Below are positions 47,025 to 56,544 of a stretch of 64,000 nt of DNA, in pieces. The stretch covers positions 310,001 through 374,000 of the forward strand of contig CAWDQE010000015.1 of NCBI GenBank assembly GCA_963804375.1. Reading direction: 5' to 3'. The stretch is from JANXQG01 sp963804375 (GTDB lineage Bacteria > Planctomycetota > Planctomycetia > Pirellulales > Thermoguttaceae). The position numbers were made by a program, and so were the translations under genes. The notes beneath the pieces were generated by a model, which saw nothing but the letters and a program-made list of their open reading frames with translations, was not told where the DNA came from and ran no database searches. Numbering within the stretch: position 1 is the first letter of the stretch; every line of letters starts with the position of its first letter.

Positions 47025-49013
47025 CTACTTCCACGGCATCATGGCCTTCGTGATTTCGGACATGTCGCGGATGGTAAAGTCGTTGTCCAGGCCCGGGCGG
47101 ATGCGGTGTCGTTGGTGGAGCAGTTGCGTGATCTCGTTGGCCGCCTGCGGCATCTGGGCCTCGCTGGCGGCCTGGCAGAGGATGTTGTCCACGGTCACCG
47201 ATCGCAAGGGATGCGGCGCACCGGCGGTCGCTTGAGGGTCTTTGAGCCGATAGCGGACCGTGGTCCACGGGGCCAGCACGATATCGTCCTGATCGCGGCC
47301 CATGATGTTCGCGCCCTTGCGGCCCAGCACACCGACGACACGGAAAACCACGTTCTGGATTCGAAGATCCTTGCCCACCGGCGAATTGCCCTGAAACAGT
47401 TCCCGCTTCAGCGTCTCTCCGATCATACACACCTTGCTGGCGTTGCGGACGTCGGCGTCGCTGAACGCCGCGCCCTCGGACAGCTCTTCCCAGCCGCGGA
47501 CCGACAGGTACGACGGGCTTGTGCCGAGGACCGAGTCGGTCACCCAGGTCTGTCCGCCGTAGAGAACCTGGGCACGGCCGCGAACAACGGGAGCTGCGCC
47601 GATGACGGCGGGACACTCGCGGACGATGGCGTCGGCGTCCTCCGGAGTGAGTGTGGAGGCGTTGCCGGCGGCGAAGGTCGCTCCACCACCGGCCCCAGGC
47701 CCTGGCAGGACCAGCAGTTGGTTGACTCCCATGCTGGCGATCGTCCGCTCGATCGCCTTTTTGGATTCCGGCGAGATAAGCATGGACATGGCGAGTCGGC
47801 TCGCCAGCGACCGCTCCGCTGCCGCCGGTCGTCGGCTGTCGCTCGTGGCGAAGACCTCGCCGATCACCACCTCGGTTCCTTCTTGCAGGTCTCCGCCTAA
47901 GATCTCGGTCTTGGTCCCGTCAGTCGCTCCGATCTCGACGGAGATGGGCCGCACCGAATCGCCCTCGCGGACCCAGACCAGCCCGCGCTTCTTCCGTTGG
48001 TCCGCTGGGAGTGCTGGGTAGTTCGTCGTCCGTGCGGGCCGCCAGCGGAGGGCCGCATTGGGCACCAGCAGCGCGTCCTTGCGGCGGTCGACCTCGAACT
48101 GCGCGTTGGCGGTCATGTACGGCAGCAGTTCGCCCTTGGGGTTTTCCACCGGCACGACGACGGTGTAGGTCACCGCGTTCTGAAGCATCGTGGCATTGAG
48201 CCGAATTTGCGAGACCTGGCCCTCGAAGGTCTTGTCGGCGTAGGCGTCGACCGTAAAACGGACCAGTTGCCCCTTGCGGATGCGGCTAATGTCGGCCTCG
48301 TTGACCGAGACCCAGACCTGGAGTCGCTTCAGGTCCTTGGCGATCAGGAACAGGCTGGGGGCGCTAGGGCCGGCGGTTGCCGTCTGGCCCACATTGACAC
48401 GGCGGTCGATGATCACACCCTTGACCGGCGAACGCACGCGTGTGCCATCGAGGTTGAGCTGCGCGAGCTTCAAGGCACTTTGGCTCTGGGCGACATCGGC
48501 CTCAGCAAGGGCAAGGTTTGCCTGGGCCGCTTCGTATGTGTAACGAGCCACGTCGAGGTCGGATGAGGTGATCGCATTTTTCTTGGAAAGACCGTCGGCG
48601 CGCTGCAAGTCCACTTTTGCCAGTCCCAGTTTGGCGTTGGCCTGGGCGATTTGGGCCTTTGCCCGCTGGCAGCCCGCCTTGGCCTGGTCATATTGGGCCA
48701 AATAGACCGTGCTGTCGATTTCGGCCATAAGCTGGCCTGCGTCGACCGGCGAACCGTAGTCGGCCTTGACACTGGTAACGGTGCCGGCCACCTGGGCGCC
48801 GACGTCGACCATCTCCTCGGGCTCGATCGTGCCCGTGGCGTTGACCGTCAGCACCAAGTCGCCGCGGGTGACCGTGGCCGTGCGAAAGACGCGCGACTTG
48901 CCGCCCGTCGCCGGCGGTTCTTCGGCCGAAGTCCTTCCCGGCGGGAGAGCCAATACGGCCCCAACGGCCGCGGTTGCCAGAAGAACACGCCCGTAGTTTC
49001 TCCACGCACACAT
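47025..49013 (-). CDS. MacA-like adaptor fused to a MacB periplasmic domain (chimera)
   Basis: ATG 49013 follows GGAG. Residues 1-~390 are an RND/ABC periplasmic adaptor: signal peptide, lipoyl halves (VNATGTIEPEEMVDVGAQVA, GTRVRSPVKGVIIDRRVNVG), a coiled-coil hairpin and beta barrel. From ~395 the protein continues as the MacB periplasmic core (RTIASMGVNQLLVLPGPGAG; LGTSPSYLSVRGWEELSEGA; LKRELFQGNSPVGKDLRIQN) and stops at FTIRDMSEITKAMMPWK, where MacB would enter its FtsX helices. The ATPase, first TM helix and last three TM helices of MacB are absent. This looks like an in-frame deletion joining macA to macB; it cannot power transport alone. Confidence 0.85.
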   Translation of the reverse strand: MCAWRNYGRVLLATAAVGAVLALPPGRTSAEEPPATGGKSRVFRTATVTRGDLVLTVNATGTIEPEEMVDVGAQVAGTVTSVKADYGSPVDAGQLMAEIDSTVYLAQYDQAKAGCQRAKAQIAQANAKLGLAKVDLQRADGLSKKNAITSSDLDVARYTYEAAQANLALAEADVAQSQSALKLAQLNLDGTRVRSPVKGVIIDRRVNVGQTATAGPSAPSLFLIAKDLKRLQVWVSVNEADISRIRKGQLVRFTVDAYADKTFEGQVSQIRLNATMLQNAVTYTVVVPVENPKGELLPYMTANAQFEVDRRKDALLVPNAALRWRPARTTNYPALPADQRKKRGLVWVREGDSVRPISVEIGATDGTKTEILGGDLQEGTEVVIGEVFATSDSRRPAAAERSLASRLAMSMLISPESKKAIERTIASMGVNQLLVLPGPGAGGGATFAAGNASTLTPEDADAIVRECPAVIGAAPVVRGRAQVLYGGQTWVTDSVLGTSPSYLSVRGWEELSEGAAFSDADVRNASKVCMIGETLKRELFQGNSPVGKDLRIQNVVFRVVGVLGRKGANIMGRDQDDIVLAPWTTVRYRLKDPQATAGAPHPLRSVTVDNILCQAASEAQMPQAANEITQLLHQRHRIRPGLDNDFTIRDMSEITKAMMPWK

Positions 49014-49172
49014 CGTCAGATCTCCTGTCATGCCAGTGGGGGGGTGGGAGGTGCGAGCCGGGTGCCTTCCGGTGATCCTCGCGCAAACGTCCTGCCAGCC
49101 CATGCGCCCCTATTATGGCCACGCTTCGAAGGCGATACAACCGTTGCCGTTCAACCCCTGGCGCATAGAACA

Positions 49173-49364
49173 CTACGTTGGATTCAATCGCTGTAAGATT
49201 GGAGTCGTGGCCAACGTGGTCGCCAGCGACATCAGCACCATCATCGCAAACAGCGTAAGCGAGATGATCCCCAGGTCCAGGCCCATGTTGAGCACGATCA
49301 GTTCCATCAGGCCCCGCGTATTCATTAGGATTCCCAGCGCAGAAGAGGTCCGCCAATCCAGCCC
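49173..49364 (-). pseudogene. Cation:proton antiporter (CPA2) C-terminal fragment
   Basis: Encodes LGILMNTRGLMELIVLNMGL then ISLTLFAMMVLMSLATTLAT, the conserved last helices of Kef/CPA2-type antiporters. No upstream part exists; the sequence joins directly to a RAYT fragment at 49366. Confidence 0.8.
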
Positions 49365-49365
49365 G

Positions 49366-49760
49366 GTTACGCCATCGGCGGTACAGCCTTCGTGGAAAAG
49401 ACCGAGCGCGCGATCGAAGAGCGGCGTGACGGACGCGTCCAGGACGAAGACCTGGATCTGCCGCGATGGACGGTGGCCATGGAGGAGATCGACCAATTGG
49501 TGGCACGCCATTACCACATCGAAGAGACGGCCCTGAAGGAACATGGCCATCGCGCCGGCACGGCCAAGGCGGTAGCGGTGGAGTTGGCGTGTCGCCTTGC
49601 CGACACGAGTGGCCGGGCGATTGGTGAACACTATTGCCTCGGATCAGGAGCGGTCAGCGCCATTCATCGAAAGGTCCAGAACGACTGGCATAACGTACTG
49701 CCGATCGTCAACGCGCTTGCCCCGCGACTCCAGAGCAAGCGAGCACGGAACAATCGATAA
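49366..49760 (+). pseudogene. RAYT C-terminal fragment with DnaA-like HTH
   Basis: Reads GYAIGGTAFVEKTERAIEER, PRWTVAMEEIDQLVARHYHI, GHRAGTAKAVAVELACRLAD and IGEHYCLGSGAVSAIHRKV: the C-terminal tail of long RAYT proteins, with a DnaA-domain-IV-like helix-turn-helix. The catalytic N-terminus is missing. Confidence 0.7.
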
Positions 49761-49943
49761 TTGATACTTCAAGCCTGACTCCGTTGCGATTGGATTGCCG
49801 AGCGGTTCGTTACTCACTTCGGGATCGTTCGACATGGCAGGCCCTCCGGCGGAAATTGAAGCATGCATAAGCACAATCTCGCTCCGCCTCAATTATCCGC
49901 CGCGATGGAGGGCTGCACAAGCGGGCAGGCGTGCTAGGCGTGG

Positions 49944-50180
49944 TCAGCCGGAGGGCGGTGTAGCCGAAACCGACAACCGCTTCCTGCCCCGCACCACGCA
50001 CGTCAGCAGCGTGCCGACCGACGCAAGCCACACGGCCAGCGCGGCGATGTTGGGCCAGTCCAGGTGCCTGGCTTGTTCGGCAGCGTCGTAAGCAAGGAGG
50101 CTTGAGTCGGGGTAGCCGCCGACTTGGAGGATCTTCCGCAGGTCTTCAGTCGTAAGGCCCTCCAGACGCAAGGAGTGCAA
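49944..50180 (-). pseudogene. C-terminal remnant of a DUF1559-type protein
   Basis: 78 aa (LTTEDLRKILQVGGYPDSSL, DWPNIAALAVWLASVGTLLT) that match the end of the complete paralog at 50990 (DEELRKKLQIGGCKG..., WPNIATLAVWLASVGTLLVG). The rest of the gene is gone. Confidence 0.7.
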
Positions 50181-50275
50181 ACTGACCTTGAATCACCGGC
50201 ACGACGCGTCGCTCAGTTCGTCGTCGCGGTCGATGGGGGCAAGGTCCGGCCCTGCATCAATACCGTGTTGGCAGT

Positions 50276-50962
50276 TCACCTTTCGATCTTGCATTTGGGC
50301 AGTGATTGCCGAATACTGTTTACGCCTTCATCGGTCACCTGGCTGTTTTTCACGCACAGCCATCGCAGTCCCGCCAACCCCCGAAGGTTGCCCAGCCCCG
50401 CGTCACTCACCCTCGTTTCTCCCAAATGCAGTTTTTCCAGATTTGTAAGCCCGCCGAGGTGCGCTAGACCTCCATCGCCCACCTTTGTCTTTCCCAAAAA
50501 AAGGACTTGCAACTTGGTCATCCCGCTCAGGTGCGTGAGCCCAGCATCGGTCACTTCGGTATAGGCCAGGTTCAGATCTTTCAGGGCCGTCAGTCCTCGG
50601 AGGTGCTCCAGTCCCGCATCGCTTACGTGAGTGGCCCGCAGACTCAGCGTTTCAAGATCAGCTTGCCACTTGAGGTGTTCCAACGCGGCATCGCTGACCT
50701 TGGCGCTGCAAAGAGAAACGGACTTGAGGTGTTTCAATCCCTTGAGGTGCTCCAGGCCCGCGTCGGCGACCTTGCAGGCGGCCAGGTCAACGCCAATGAC
50801 GGGTTTGCCTGCACTCTTCTCGTCGATGATCACTCTGCCGCCCAATTTCTTGATTTCCGCGATTGCCTTTGCTTGACCTGAGTCTGCCTCTGCTGCCCAT
50901 CCCGAGGCCAACATAGCAGGGAACAGACCGAACACGCACAGAATCGTGAGATTTCGGTTCAT
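50276..50962 (-). CDS. Secreted leucine-rich-repeat protein
   Basis: 228 aa. Signal peptide MNRNLTILCVFGLFPAMLAS. Six or more regular 24-residue LRRs of the 'VSDAGLEHLRGLTALKDLNL' class (the bacterial cysteine-less GALA-like type) run from residue ~55 to the end. No catalytic domain. It is probably a binding protein at the cell surface. It is flanked by DUF1559-type genes on the same strand. Confidence 0.85.
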   Translation of the reverse strand: MNRNLTILCVFGLFPAMLASGWAAEADSGQAKAIAEIKKLGGRVIIDEKSAGKPVIGVDLAACKVADAGLEHLKGLKHLKSVSLCSAKVSDAALEHLKWQADLETLSLRATHVSDAGLEHLRGLTALKDLNLAYTEVTDAGLTHLSGMTKLQVLFLGKTKVGDGGLAHLGGLTNLEKLHLGETRVSDAGLGNLRGLAGLRWLCVKNSQVTDEGVNSIRQSLPKCKIER

Positions 50963-50989
50963 TACATTACTCCTTGTGCCAAGGGTTCT

Positions 50990-52174
50990 TCAGTCGTCCG
51001 TCGTATCCGCAAGGCCAGGACCTATCTTACCAACGGATCGGCGTAGCTTGCCACGAACTTCGATTCTACCACCTAACGGACATGCAAACCATAAGCCAGG
51101 GATTTTGGCCACCCTTGCTTTCCTGCCCCTCACCGCCCCGACCAGCAGCGTGCCGACCGACGCAAGCCACACGGCCAGGGTGGCGATGTTGGGCCAGTTC
51201 ACGCTTCTCTCGAAGTATGCAAAGTCGCTCACGTCCGTACCTTTGCAGCCGCCGATTTGTAGCTTCTTTCGCAACTCCTCGTCGGAAAGGCCCGCAGTTT
51301 TTAGTATGCCAATGCTGCCGTCGGCCATCAACACATGGACGCCTGCGTACGAGCGGTAGGCAACGAAAAACTCCTTGACGTGCCCTTCGTTCTCGTGGAC
51401 TCCCCGGGCCAGTGCCGGGCAGTTGGCACCGGTCAGGTGAAGCTCGCTCACGTCGAGATCCCTCGGTTCGGTCCAGGGAATGCCGGAATGGGCGACCTCG
51501 ACTAGCATGATCGTCGTCGAACCCTTGTCAGGGAAGTCGCTCTCGCCACGCTTCCGCGGCTTACCGACCGCGAAAGCAGCCTTGGGGCCAACGACCGCAA
51601 CATAGCTCGTGTCGCCGACTGTGGCCGGCGGCACCCCGTCACTGCCTGAGCAGTGGAACGACTCCCGGGCCGCGGCCAGTATCGGCCGGTTCTTCGGCGA
51701 GTCCCACGGTTGCGTGTAGTCGTATCCCTTATGAAGATCATCCAGTTCGGGCAGGATTAAAGCTCGCCAACTGTGAGTCGGCTTTCCACTAGCATCGGTG
51801 ACGTAGGCCGGTGGTAAACTTCCATGCTTCTCTCGGTACGCCATCAAGGCAAACCAGAGACTCTGCAACCGATTGTAGCAGTGGACTCGCGGGCCGAGAC
51901 TGCAACGAAAAATCACAAATGGCCAAAACAGCCACCCGGCCAGACATAACAGGCTGAGCATTAACAGGATCAGACGCGTCCGCGGGAACAAGGTCCTGGC
52001 CTTGTAGATGTAGATCGCCAGCCCCACGACCAGCCCGAAAACCACAATCCCCCACGCGCCGAACACGGCCAGCGACGACCCCAGCACCACGAACAAGAGC
52101 AGCAAGGTCCTGAGGCGGAACTGGAAAGGCGGAGGGGGCGGCGGTGGAATAGGTTGTGCCACGATGGGAGTCAT
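50990..52174 (-). CDS. DUF1559-type membrane protein
   Basis: 394 aa. Pro-rich start (PIPPPPPPPFQ), then several TM helices (LRTLLLLFVVLGSSLAVFGA; LILLMLSLLCLAGWLFWPFV). A DUF1559-like domain follows: CYNRLQSLWFALMAYREKHG, SLPPAYVTDASGKPTHSWRA, FHCSGSDG, TSYVAVVG and HVLMADGSIGIL. A C-terminal TM helix lies near WPNIATLAVWLASVGTLLVG. DUF1559 proteins are abundant pilin-like proteins of planctomycetes; here the domain sits within a membrane protein. Start 52174 lies next to the neighbouring gene's stop. Confidence 0.8.
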   Translation of the reverse strand: MTPIVAQPIPPPPPPPFQFRLRTLLLLFVVLGSSLAVFGAWGIVVFGLVVGLAIYIYKARTLFPRTRLILLMLSLLCLAGWLFWPFVIFRCSLGPRVHCYNRLQSLWFALMAYREKHGSLPPAYVTDASGKPTHSWRALILPELDDLHKGYDYTQPWDSPKNRPILAAARESFHCSGSDGVPPATVGDTSYVAVVGPKAAFAVGKPRKRGESDFPDKGSTTIMLVEVAHSGIPWTEPRDLDVSELHLTGANCPALARGVHENEGHVKEFFVAYRSYAGVHVLMADGSIGILKTAGLSDEELRKKLQIGGCKGTDVSDFAYFERSVNWPNIATLAVWLASVGTLLVGAVRGRKARVAKIPGLWFACPLGGRIEVRGKLRRSVGKIGPGLADTTDD

Positions 52175-52175
52175 G

Positions 52176-53513
52176 TCAAATCGAAATCACTTCTCTTGCT
52201 TCGAGCCATCCTCTGGGGATGCCGTTGCGTCCTACGCTCAGCGCGACAATTCCCCCGACAATCGCGGCATTTGTGTCGCAATCGCCATCCGCGCTGATCG
52301 TCCTGCCGATCGCCTCAATAAAATTATGAGGATGATGCGCGGCCATCCACAGGCAAAAGGGAACGGTATCCGGAGCGGTCGCCTGCGAGCCGTTGCCGAG
52401 AGCTCTGGCCGCATCCTGCAATAAAAGGTCAGCGGGCGTAAGCCGAGCCCGCAGAATGCCCTGGCGAACCTGGCTTTCGGGTGTAAGTCCCAAGACGTCA
52501 TCAAACAACCCCTCGGCGAAAGCCTCGCCGGTTGTATCCCGGAGTTGCCAGGCCATGGCGGCCGCAATAGCAACGGCGATAGTCCCTGCAATGCCTTCGG
52601 GATGCATGTGGGTGACGAAGGCCGAGGCGCAGGCCGCAGCAGCGCATGCCCCAATGTCGTTTGCGAAATACGCTCCAAGAGGCGCAACGCGCATCGCGCC
52701 GCCGTTTCCCATGGAGCCCCTGCCTCCAAACGCGTTGACCGACGTGTCTTGCCATGTCCTGCCGGCAGTGATCTCTTCCAGCTGCCGTCGCGTCATGCTG
52801 CCGTAACCGCGGTCAGGATCACGCTGGAATCGGCGGGCAAAGCGCTTGGCCAGTGCATCTTGGTCGAGTTCACCGTGCCATTTGAGCACTGCCGCGACGG
52901 AAATTGCCATCTCCGTGTCGTCGGTATGACGCCATGGGCTTGGCGGAAGCTCGTCCTCAGCCAGCCGCCGCGGAGCATCGCCCGACCTGTAGCTCAGCAT
53001 TTGGCCCAATGCATCGCCGACACCGAGGCCATCTAGCGAAAGTCGCATCCGCTCCAGACGTTCCTGATGATCGGGCGGCAGGTGCGCCGACCAAGTGTTC
53101 CCAAAATCGTCAAGGAGCGTACGGACGCGGCTCAACCACCGCCGCTCAATCCAATCCGCCCCAAGCGGCGCAATGTGTTCCGCCATCCAGTGGGCACTTC
53201 GCAACTCCTTGATGATGGCACGAGCGCCTTCCGCATTCGACGAATGGATGACGACGGGACAGACAGGCGGAAAATCGCCGATGAATCTGGCTAAATCCAA
53301 CGCGGTGCCCGTTACGACAGTCTCTCCTCGCGGGTCCGGCTCGCAGTTCAGGGAAAGCACAGCGGCGTTGGGAAACCACTCCGCACATCCAGCAATCAGC
53401 GAATTCCCGTTCGGCCAGAACCTCAGTTGAAGATCGCCGCCCAAGGCGGAAACTGCCTTTTGAAGACGAGCGTTGCAATCATCACGATTGTCGAGGATGT
53501 GGATCGTTTGCAT
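52176..53513 (-). CDS. ADP-ribosylglycohydrolase with N-terminal receiver-like domain
   Basis: Start 53513 (MQTIHILDNRDDCNARLQKA). Residues 1-~145 are alpha/beta and receiver-like but unrecognised. From ~165 an ADP-ribosyl-GH (DraG/ARH) domain: SLDGLGVGDALGQML, WRHTDDTEMAISVAAVL (metal-binding TDDTE), GGRGSMGNGGAMRVAPLGAY and SADGDCDTNAAIVGGIVALS (second metal site DCDT). All metal ligands are present, so it is likely active in removing ADP-ribose from a target. The added N-terminus could direct it. It ends just before the DUF1559-type gene. Confidence 0.85.
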   Translation of the reverse strand: MQTIHILDNRDDCNARLQKAVSALGGDLQLRFWPNGNSLIAGCAEWFPNAAVLSLNCEPDPRGETVVTGTALDLARFIGDFPPVCPVVIHSSNAEGARAIIKELRSAHWMAEHIAPLGADWIERRWLSRVRTLLDDFGNTWSAHLPPDHQERLERMRLSLDGLGVGDALGQMLSYRSGDAPRRLAEDELPPSPWRHTDDTEMAISVAAVLKWHGELDQDALAKRFARRFQRDPDRGYGSMTRRQLEEITAGRTWQDTSVNAFGGRGSMGNGGAMRVAPLGAYFANDIGACAAAACASAFVTHMHPEGIAGTIAVAIAAAMAWQLRDTTGEAFAEGLFDDVLGLTPESQVRQGILRARLTPADLLLQDAARALGNGSQATAPDTVPFCLWMAAHHPHNFIEAIGRTISADGDCDTNAAIVGGIVALSVGRNGIPRGWLEAREVISI

Positions 53514-53757
53514 GACCGGCACGCGACTTGCTGGCAAAGCGATAGTGGTCCCTTGCTGGAGCGCCCAGCGTCTTGCCTCTCATTCTACTGCGCCGCGGCG
53601 GGCTGCGACACAAGGGGGCGCGTGCAGTGGCCACTCCGGCCTGGGCGGCAACCTTCGTGCGGCGGGCAATGGCGATCGGAACGCGGGCGTGCAGAGGGTG
53701 GCCTCGCTCGTTTCCCATTGTACCCAGGCCGCTGGTGGGCGCAGTAGAATGATGGGT

Positions 53758-53880
53758 ATGGACACCCCCGAGAAACATCGCTGGTACTGCCCTACGCCCT
53801 CCTGGCTGGTGCTGGGCTCGATGGCGGTGACCGGGCTGCTGTTCCTGTCGGGAACATGGCAGCGGTTTTGGAGTGTCTGA
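53758..53880 (+). pseudogene. Fragment of the LRR membrane-protein family
   Basis: 40 codons (MDTPEKHRWYCPTPSWLVLG, SMAVTGLLFLSGTWQRFW) match the first TM region of the protein at 39980 (RPTPAWLVWGAVAATGVLF), then stop. The remainder is missing. Confidence 0.45.
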
Positions 53881-53946
53881 GCCGCGCAAACCCAGAGGAC
53901 CTTGAGAAGATCAAGTGGCGTCAGCCGCTTCAATTGAGTGAAAGAA

Positions 53947-54417
53947 ATGGAAAACGACAGTCAGAACGTGATTCTCGTCCTAAACGCTCTCGCAACCACG
54001 GTCGATCAGTTGCAGTCGTTTGGCTATAAGCTCTACCTTCAGACCAAGGCGGCAAGCTGGAGCCAACGGCGAAGCGTGGTAGTGAGCGGGCAGGGTTTTA
54101 TATGGTATGAACGTCGGTTCGATCGCGGGTTATCACTGGGATTTGGCTTACAGGCTGACGCAACTGGAAACCGCTCGATCATTTTCTCCATCGTATTTGC
54201 GTGGGACTCGGCACGTTGGTTTGTCCAATCCTGTGTAGAGGATGAAGATGCAACTCGGGAGAACATGACCGAGGATCTCTGGCTGTCGCGCGAGTATTTT
54301 GCAACCACTGCGGATAAAGCGGTCGATTCATTGCAGCAGGCTCTGTTTGACCTTATGAAAAGTGTCGCGGACGAACGTGTTGCAGCGATCCTCGCGAGAG
54401 TTGAGCCCCGTCGGTGA
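53947..54417 (+). CDS. Hypothetical protein, 156 aa
   Basis: Well-formed soluble protein without signal or TM (VILVLNALATTVDQLQSFGY; DEDATRENMTEDLWLSREYF; AVDSLQQALFDLMKSVADER). Lower GC than its neighbours suggests transfer. No family recognised; a lone position next to repeat DNA is typical of accessory genes. Confidence 0.6.
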   Translation: MENDSQNVILVLNALATTVDQLQSFGYKLYLQTKAASWSQRRSVVVSGQGFIWYERRFDRGLSLGFGLQADATGNRSIIFSIVFAWDSARWFVQSCVEDEDATRENMTEDLWLSREYFATTADKAVDSLQQALFDLMKSVADERVAAILARVEPRR

Positions 54418-54501
54418 TTCCTTGAAGGCGGGTCACTAGGTGCTGCCTCAGGCGGTAGAAATACAGGCTACACGAACTCTCTGCTAGTTCCTCAAAACGC
54501 C

Positions 54502-54630
54502 TCATTTGCACTCCGCCCACGTCCTGCCCGTCTTTATTTCGACCCGCAGCGGCACGCTGAAGCCCGCGGGCAGGTTCTCCATCGCCGCGACCAATACCCG
54601 CTGGGCAACACGTCGGGCTAGACGACCTTC
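54502..54630 (-). pseudogene. C-terminal relic, possibly family A DNA polymerase
   Basis: Minus-strand frame reads LVAAMENLPAGFSVPLRVEI followed by KTGRTWAECK and a stop. The 'VPL.V..K.G.TW' ending is typical of family A DNA polymerases. Only about 40 codons remain. Confidence 0.35.
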
Positions 54631-55299
54631 GGCGATCCGCCGTTGACAGCGCCGATAGCAAGCACTTCACCGGCACTCACACGAAAGGTCCAGCCACGAA
54701 ACCGCCCCGATCTCCCATCTTCTCCGCCAGAGAACTTTACAATGGGCAGGTTCGCCGCGGTTTTCATCGGCGTCTTGTTTGTCGGTGAAGATGGCGGCGA
54801 GAACGCCCGTACGACCGCCTTTCAGACGGCAAGCGAGGCCCGCCGGCGAAACCAATTCCCGAAGCTCGGGGCGCGACACCATGCTACACACAGCCGCCGA
54901 ACTACGGCTCCGAGCGGCGGACATGAACCGCAGCAGGAATCTTGCCGTGGGCAATAATTGGCACCGCGCTCAAACAGCGGTCAACCTCGGCATGTAGAGC
55001 GGTAGGTCGAATTCCTGCGATGCAAAGTAATCTACGAAGGTTCTCCATCAACTGGGGGAAGGCGGCAAGGCTTGTGGTCTGAGTCACGGAAACCGTGGCA
55101 AGGCCCCGCAGGAACTCCAGGTTCGAGCCGAGCTTTGCGTACTGATAAGTGGTGGGCTGGGGCATGAGCGATGGCAGGCTGAGCAACACGGTGGACGGTG
55201 TGACCTTGCGTTTGTTGAAACTCAAACTGTAAACGCCACTACCGGGCTTGCCCCGGTAGAGCGATGATTGGCCACCTAGAACGCCGCCTCACAACCCCC

Positions 55300-55380
55300 T
55301 TAGCAGTTTCCGCCAACCGTCGCGTGGTGCCCGCCGCGCCGGGCGGCGGGCACCACGCGACGGTCGGCGGAAACTGCTAA
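55300..55380. repeat. 81-bp near-perfect palindrome
   Basis: Arms of 38 bases with one mismatch around GCCG. Outer part TTAGCAGTTTCCGCC; inner part CGTGGTGCCCGCC. Very stable hairpin in DNA or RNA. Confidence 0.95.
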
Positions 55381-55535
55381 ATACGCGGGGGATACGCGCA
55401 GTTTTAGCTGATCAGTCATCGTTCCACCGACACAGGGTCGGCGGGGACGTTTACAGTTTGAGTTGAAAGGAAGCTGGTTCGGCCTTCCGTGAGATGATCG
55501 GCCGCAGCGACTGGTCTGGCGGCCATCGTCACCTA

Positions 55536-55635
55536 GGCATGGTTCAGAAATGGGGACAGGCACCTCGCCGGCGTCCATTTCTTGCGGCCTAATCGCTACT
55601 GGGCTCGGAGCCAGTCCCCGTTTCTGAACCATGCC
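55536..55635. repeat. 100-bp element with inverted ends
   Basis: Ends GGCATGGTTCAGAAA and TTTCTGAACCATGCC are inverted; the next bases (GGGGAC..GC.CC) continue the pairing for about 29 bases with few mismatches. There is no gene inside; MITE-like. Confidence 0.85.
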
Positions 55636-56544
55636 GTCACCTACTCGGCGAGGGGATTCTCAACTGCTTACAGGCCATGAAGTTGCGTCGCGTCTCTGCT
55701 CCGCGAGCTTGCCGTGGTGTTCATTGGCCGATAATCCGTGCGGCGAATTCCGGGGAATTCTTGGCTTCCGCCCAGGCGCCGCAACGTCGCTCGGGAAAAG
55801 CACTTAGGGCGATCGCGCCGGCCCGGGCGCGGCGCACGCGGGGAGAAATCGTTTCTGCCGCTTGACATGAAACCAAAAGTATGTATAACTATGTGCGTCG
55901 GGAATAACTTGCGACCGCTGCGACGAAAAACGTTGGGATGCGGTCCAATGGTTCTTTGAAAATTTGGCGAAGTCCGGAGACACGTCCTCCGCGGCCGGCG
56001 GGAGAGGGGAGCCTCTTGTATCGGCGGATGAAGGGCTTGCGGTCTCACATTCTCTTGCACCGGCTGTGGCTTGGAAGCGGGGGACAAAGCAAGGAGCGAA
56101 AAAGTGTTGCATTTCGTTGCATTTTGTTGCATCGCGGGCGGTCCCGAACTGCTGCTGGCCGCCAATGGCAAAACAGGATTGGCCCACCGGGACAATTTGT
56201 GGCCAATTCTGGCCATCCCTATTTATGGTGGAAGGTTTTCTCCAGAGGAGCGGAAAGCACAGTTTTCCCCGAGGATTCTTGGGGGTGGCATACACAGTAT
56301 GGATTTGCAATCTTAGTCATTGGAGGTAGAAATAGGCCGAAAACCCAAGTAAAAGGTCGAATTTTGGCCACTTTGGCCAAAATCCCCCATCGGTATGGCT
56401 TGTCACCTGGTTCCTCTTCCTGATCGCCGACGGGACGAACCCATGAGCGCATTGGAGTGCGAAGGCTTGCCTTCGCTTTCAAAACGGCCATCCGTGGCGC
56501 AGATTACTCCGAAGGATCCGCACAGAAAGGTCTCCCAACCGTAT

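Noticed and set aside
54902..55225. 107-codon minus-strand ORF in the repeat-rich region
   Set aside because: No homology-like motif, no ribosome-binding site and no conserved context.
55804..56423. Several overlapping ORFs near 56 kb on both strands
   Set aside because: They overlap each other and repeat DNA (TTGCAT repeats), and their translations are Trp/Cys/Arg-rich in the way of non-coding DNA.
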